Assembly: GCF_963676685.1 (NCBI RefSeq)
Contig: NC_092344.1
Span: 91,604,749-91,668,748 of the forward strand
Source: Mytilus edulis
Lineage: Eukaryota > Mollusca > Bivalvia > Mytilida > Mytilidae
DNA: 64,000 bases
Direction of reading: 5' to 3'
The notes beneath the pieces were generated by a model. That model worked only from the letters and a program-made list of their open reading frames with translations, ran no database searches and was not told the DNA's origin. Every line of letters starts with the position of its first letter. Positions within the stretch are counted from its first letter, which is position 1. Below are positions 60,278-64,000 of the stretch, in pieces. The position numbers were made by a program, and so were the translations under genes.

Positions 60278-63200
60278 TCAGACATTACTCAAATTAGATT
60301 CCTTTCCATCACGACCAATGAAGTAATGGTTCATCTCTGTGGTTGATGACGATGAACATGTTTGACTTAACAGCGGCGTCGGAGTAGAAATCTCCCCTTT
60401 TCGATGATGTTGCTTTCGCATTAAAAATGGAATTTTTAAATGAAGTGTACGTGAACGTAAAGCTTTCTCTCCAAGGACCTTAAACTGAAATAAACCAAAA
60501 ATACATTTAAAATACATTTTGTTCAAGAAAAAAGAAGAGCTAAAGCTGTCTTTTTGCAATTTCGACAGTATACATGAGACGCTGGCCTCTTGTCAGGAGC
60601 CTCTGGTCTTGGCTAGTCTTGTATGATTTTTAATTTCAGGTTCTTGTGTATAATTCGTAGTTTAGTATGACGTCCATTATCACTGAACTACTATACATAT
60701 TTGTTTAGGGGCCAGCTGAAGGACGCCTCCGGGTGCGGTTGTTTCTCGCTACATTGCAAACCCATTTATGGCCTTCGGCTGTTGTCTGCTCTATGGTTGG
60801 GTTGTTGTCGCTTTGATACATTCCCCATTTCGATTCTCAATTTTATGGATTGCTTATTTTATTCTTTGTTTTTAAAAGTTTTCGAAAACAAGCCACAATA
60901 CCACAGACACAGCCAACTTATCAAATGATTTAAAAACCAAAATAAATGATTATTTTTCTGGCTTTTCATTCGAATAGTAAAAGCTATTCCAAGTTTAAGT
61001 CTGTTTTGGGGTGAATACAAGTTTGAACTCAATTTGATATTGAAAATCCAATACTCCTACCCTAGATACTCAACCATTTATTGATTAAACTGTTGATTAG
61101 TTCAAGTACTAGTATCCTAACAGAGCACACTTATCCTTTAAGTGAGACAAGAATTTGTAAACCTATCCCGAGTTCACCTTTATATATACCCTTTACATAT
61201 AAATGAGGGAAAAGTTAGAATATAGAGAAATGTCGAAGTAGAATGAATTAGTGTTGTAAAGGCGATTGCCTAAAAGGCACGAACAACATTTGATTTTTTT
61301 CGAATCTTTAGGAGTTAATTTTATATTCAAAATCAATGAAAATCTCTTTAAATCAATCATGATTGCTGTAAAATGACGTGTATTAAAGAGTTGGGTTGGG
61401 TTACGTTTGTTAACATTAAGTTAGAGAAGGATATAATAGGGTTGGGTTGGGTTGGGTTGTGTTGGTGAAATATTTGTCTTTTATTTATTTATTTTTTTGC
61501 CTTTTTGTTTTGGTTATCTAGCTCTTCAACTGTTTCGGTTCTTATGCATCCTTGAATTTCAAATATTAGGCTTTGAGCGTTCATAATTAAGAAAAATCAA
61601 GAGGAGCGCTTCGGACGCATGCAATTTATACCTTGTTGTTTTCATATTTAAAGATGAACTTGAACAGTTTTGGAATGACATAAACTAAATATTACCATAT
61701 AAAATCCAATTACAGCACCTAAAACGCAACCAGCTACAATATCTGACACGTGATGTCGGTTGTCATACAGGCGTGTAACAGCACACATTAAAGCCAACAA
61801 AACCATAGCTGTCTGTGTGAAACATTTTGCAACGGCAGAACATCGAAGGGTAACCTGTTTTTCCATATATAACTAAAAACAAACAAAAATTAGAACTGAT
61901 AAATTATTTATATCGACACGTTTCCATTCATTAGTATCATATCAGATACGGTCAAATAAATTTGGATTCGTTTAAGTTACACTCAACTTGTTCATATAGA
62001 GTGAAATTGAGATGAAAACTAATCTTTAAAAAAACAATTTTCAAAAAGTAACTTCATTTTGATGTTTCCTTTCATTCTATTATATACAAAGTGACTTTAT
62101 ATAATTAAATTCTTTTTTTACTCGTTGATTAGTTTAAACCTTGCATATCTGGTTTATCAAGACTAGAAGGTAGAGGTTATTTCCTCAATTAACCTCGCAT
62201 AGAACAAAGTATATGCAACCACTACCTACACATACATAATCAGGAATGTGTGATTAGATTTTCAATTTAAAATCTTTGTACTTTCAAGTACCGGGTATTT
62301 TCTTAACACACATGTTAATTATATCTACCAGATGGACAGTTTTAACATCGAATGAATTCTTAATCACGTAGTTTCAAAATTGAATTCATTTTACGTGGGT
62401 GATTGAAGCACAATATCAGCAACAGAATAAGCATATGATTCTCATTTCCGTATGAGCGGCACATGGTGTTTAATTATTTGTTTTAATCAATAAAATTGAG
62501 AATGGAAATAGGGAATGTGTCAAAGAGACAACAACGTTAAAAATCAAATATGCGGAAAATCAAAACCAAAATAAGCCGTAGCACAATAAAAAAAAAAAAG
62601 AAAGAAAGGACAAAGGTACATTTCCGAGAGAGTTGCAACCTTGGTTGATAACAATTACAGTGTTCTAAATCTGAAATCCCCAGAAAGAGTTATATTGTGA
62701 TCATTCCTGTTTGTTATGCCTACAAGATGGGAGAATATACCAAGTAAGCCAACATATAAGTCAAAGAAAAACAGAAAAAACTATATGCAAATGAAAACAA
62801 TCGAAAAATTAGCAGTTGCGCAGAAAACTAGTATAGAGATTAAGCAATACGATTCCCACCGAATACCGGCTAACTCTTGTTCTCCCGAAGGGTTAGAAGT
62901 TATTGTTCCACAAGGGGTACCCGTGGTAGTGCTCATGGGAAGTAAAGTATTAGGTGATCAGACGCATTCAGTGACGTCTCAATCTAGGAGTATGAGGGAT
63001 ATGTAGAAACCGTTGGTTTATCAGCTTCCTTGTAACCAGCAATACTCAATCAAAGAAACTAAAGTCCTAGCTGGAATATCGTATAACAGGGAGATATATT
63101 CTCCACATGCTGTTGGGATTTAGCTTTACAAAAATGATTTTTTTCATAATTTAAAGGGAAACTTGTCACTTAATTTTTTTACTGATCAGTTTGAATGTTC

Positions 63201-63691
63201 TTTTGGTACCTTTTGCCTGTTTTAAAATCCTCTATCGTGTCGTAGAGCTTAGTTCTCAAACAATCCTCATTACACATCAATTTTGTTTGGTAGGCGGAGA
63301 TATGAAGCAGACTTTGCTGTATTTGTGGCATCCAATATTTCAATTTCAACAGGATAGTTACGATCAACATAAATTGAATAAGCGAAATTTGTATAAGAAT
63401 GCAGGGGATGTGTTTCTATTTTGACAATGTAGTATGTAAATCTGAGGTGTCTACATGGATACTTACCGCTTAAGTTTTTCTTCTTATTGGAGAAGACGAT
63501 ACTAAGTGGAAAAACTTGTGTCTAATCCATTTGTCATTTTTGAACAATAAATTATGTTTAAACTACTTACCGCCGTGAAAATAGCACTGTACATAGCAAA
63601 TCCAGCGTGTCCAGATGGAAAGGACAATCTGCTCTCTCTGTCCAGTTTATCACTAATGTTAGCATTTGTACAGTTATAATCCGTTATATAT
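60278..63691 (-). CDS. plpp: Phospholipid phosphatase (PAP2/LPP family), 3' part, three exons, 5' end outside window
   Basis: Integral membrane lipid phosphatases of this family dephosphorylate phosphatidate, lysophosphatidate and related lipids. Visible exons: 63691-63571 (phase-1 start), 61872-61696 and 60484-60278 with stop, joined in frame by GT-AG introns. Exon 1 encodes DYNCTN followed by LSFPSGHAGFAMY, which carries the PSGH core of catalytic motif C2. Exon 2 encodes TRLYDNRHHVSD, matching motif C3 (SRx5Hx3D) with Thr in place of Ser and with the catalytic His and Asp present, then a hydrophobic helix. Exon 3 encodes a 68-residue hydrophilic tail rich in Ser and Thr, consistent with the cytosolic C-terminus of LPPs. 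Motif C1 (Kx6RP), the N-terminal membrane helices and the start must lie beyond position 64000. Which paralogue (PLPP1/2/3-like) is uncertain. Confidence 0.88.
60570..60845 (+). repeat. Retroelement 3' tail in a phosphatase intron
   Basis: GACGCTGGCCTCTTGTCAGG, AGTATGACGTCCATTATCAC, GGGGCCAGCTGAAGGACGCC, TGTTGTCGCTTTGATACATT. Parallel to 4700-4975. Confidence 0.75.
61390..61466 (+). repeat. (GGGTT)n pentamer clusters
   Basis: GGGTTGGGTTACG near 61393 and four GGGTT units at 61438-61460. G-rich, in a phosphatase intron. Confidence 0.8.
62490..62640 (-). repeat. Retroelement tail, inverted, in a phosphatase intron
   Basis: Reverse complement carries GTTGTCTCTTTGACACATTC and CCTATTTCCATTCTC, as at 7140-7190. 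Confidence 0.7.
62641..63570. other. Phosphatase intron, unassigned frame
   Basis: A 96-codon plus-strand frame at 62716-63006 has no recognised family, and no splice or promoter support was seen. Probably repeat-derived, next to the inverted tail at 62490-62640. Confidence 0.3.
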
Positions 63692-64000
63692 CTGTAAATG
63701 AAAAATATAACTTTTTACAGGATTCTCTATTATAAATTCTAAACTTCAAATTTAAACAAATATTCATTTCATTAAACATGTCAAAGGATTTGGTAAACGG
63801 AAACTTATTCATAAACTGATTTCAATAATACACTTTTAATCAGGTTGCTTAGATTAGCATGGAACATATGAAGAAGATTTTTTTTATTTTCTTGAATATA
63901 AATCAAATTTCTTTTTTCAGCCTTGTAATTTTAAATGAATTACATTTCGTTAAACAGATTTAATTGTATGTGTATAAAATTATGAAATTCAAGTTATAGT

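Noticed and set aside
61390-61466. Telomere-like repeat
   Set aside because: The unit is a GGGTT pentamer in a few copies, not the TTAGGG hexamer of molluscan telomeres.

Overview
The window looks like nuclear DNA from a bivalve mollusc, most likely a mussel (Mytilus-type). This is inferred from AT-rich sequence, split genes with GT-AG introns, fatty-acid elongase and lipid-phosphatase exons, and many dispersed repeats of a kind I associate with mussel genomes. No bacterial or organellar features were seen. Real coding sequence is a small part of the window.

Layout. (1) 374-26922, minus strand: two complete, tandem, same-orientation fatty acid elongase (ELOVL) genes. Each has seven coding exons. 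The first six exons have identical lengths and phases in both genes (55, 188, 81, 57, 115 and 128 nt), so they are a clear duplicate pair. Gene A (374-13011) encodes 266 aa and gene B (17668-26922) encodes 262 aa. Both keep the elongase motifs including the HVYHH histidine box. (2) 27488-32415: a young BEL/Pao-type LTR retrotransposon, minus strand, with two 740-bp LTRs that look identical, a 5-bp ATAAC target duplication and one 1075-codon ORF. The reverse-transcriptase core, RNase H and integrase are missing, so it appears non-autonomous. It sits 566 bp upstream of the start codon of elongase gene B. (3) About 32.4-48.1 kb: gene-poor sequence with decayed retroelements, MITE-like palindromes, minisatellites and one unidentified ORF near 37.7 kb. 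(4) 48232-54714: a 3.27-kb tandem segmental duplication carrying a candidate first coding exon in both copies. Its break lies inside a hammerhead ribozyme sequence. (5) 55.7-57.5 kb: a duplicated segment, two tRNA-derived SINE copies and a 440-bp foldback. (6) 60278 to the window edge, minus strand: the 3' exons of a phospholipid phosphatase (PAP2/LPP) gene.

The most interesting system is a set of type I hammerhead self-cleaving ribozyme sequences in a retrozyme-like repeat (3204-3249, 42323-42368, 48195-48240, 48560-48605, 51830-51875, plus a decayed one near 16.9 kb). At 48.2-48.6 kb two ribozymes lie head-to-tail 365 bp apart, which predicts a 365-nt circularisable RNA monomer. Hammerhead retrozymes are already known in bivalves. 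What is specific here is the mix of intact and core-mutated copies and the duplication break within one of them.

Functionally, the two elongases and the phospholipid phosphatase are both lipid genes acting at membranes, but nothing in the sequence shows that they are co-regulated.
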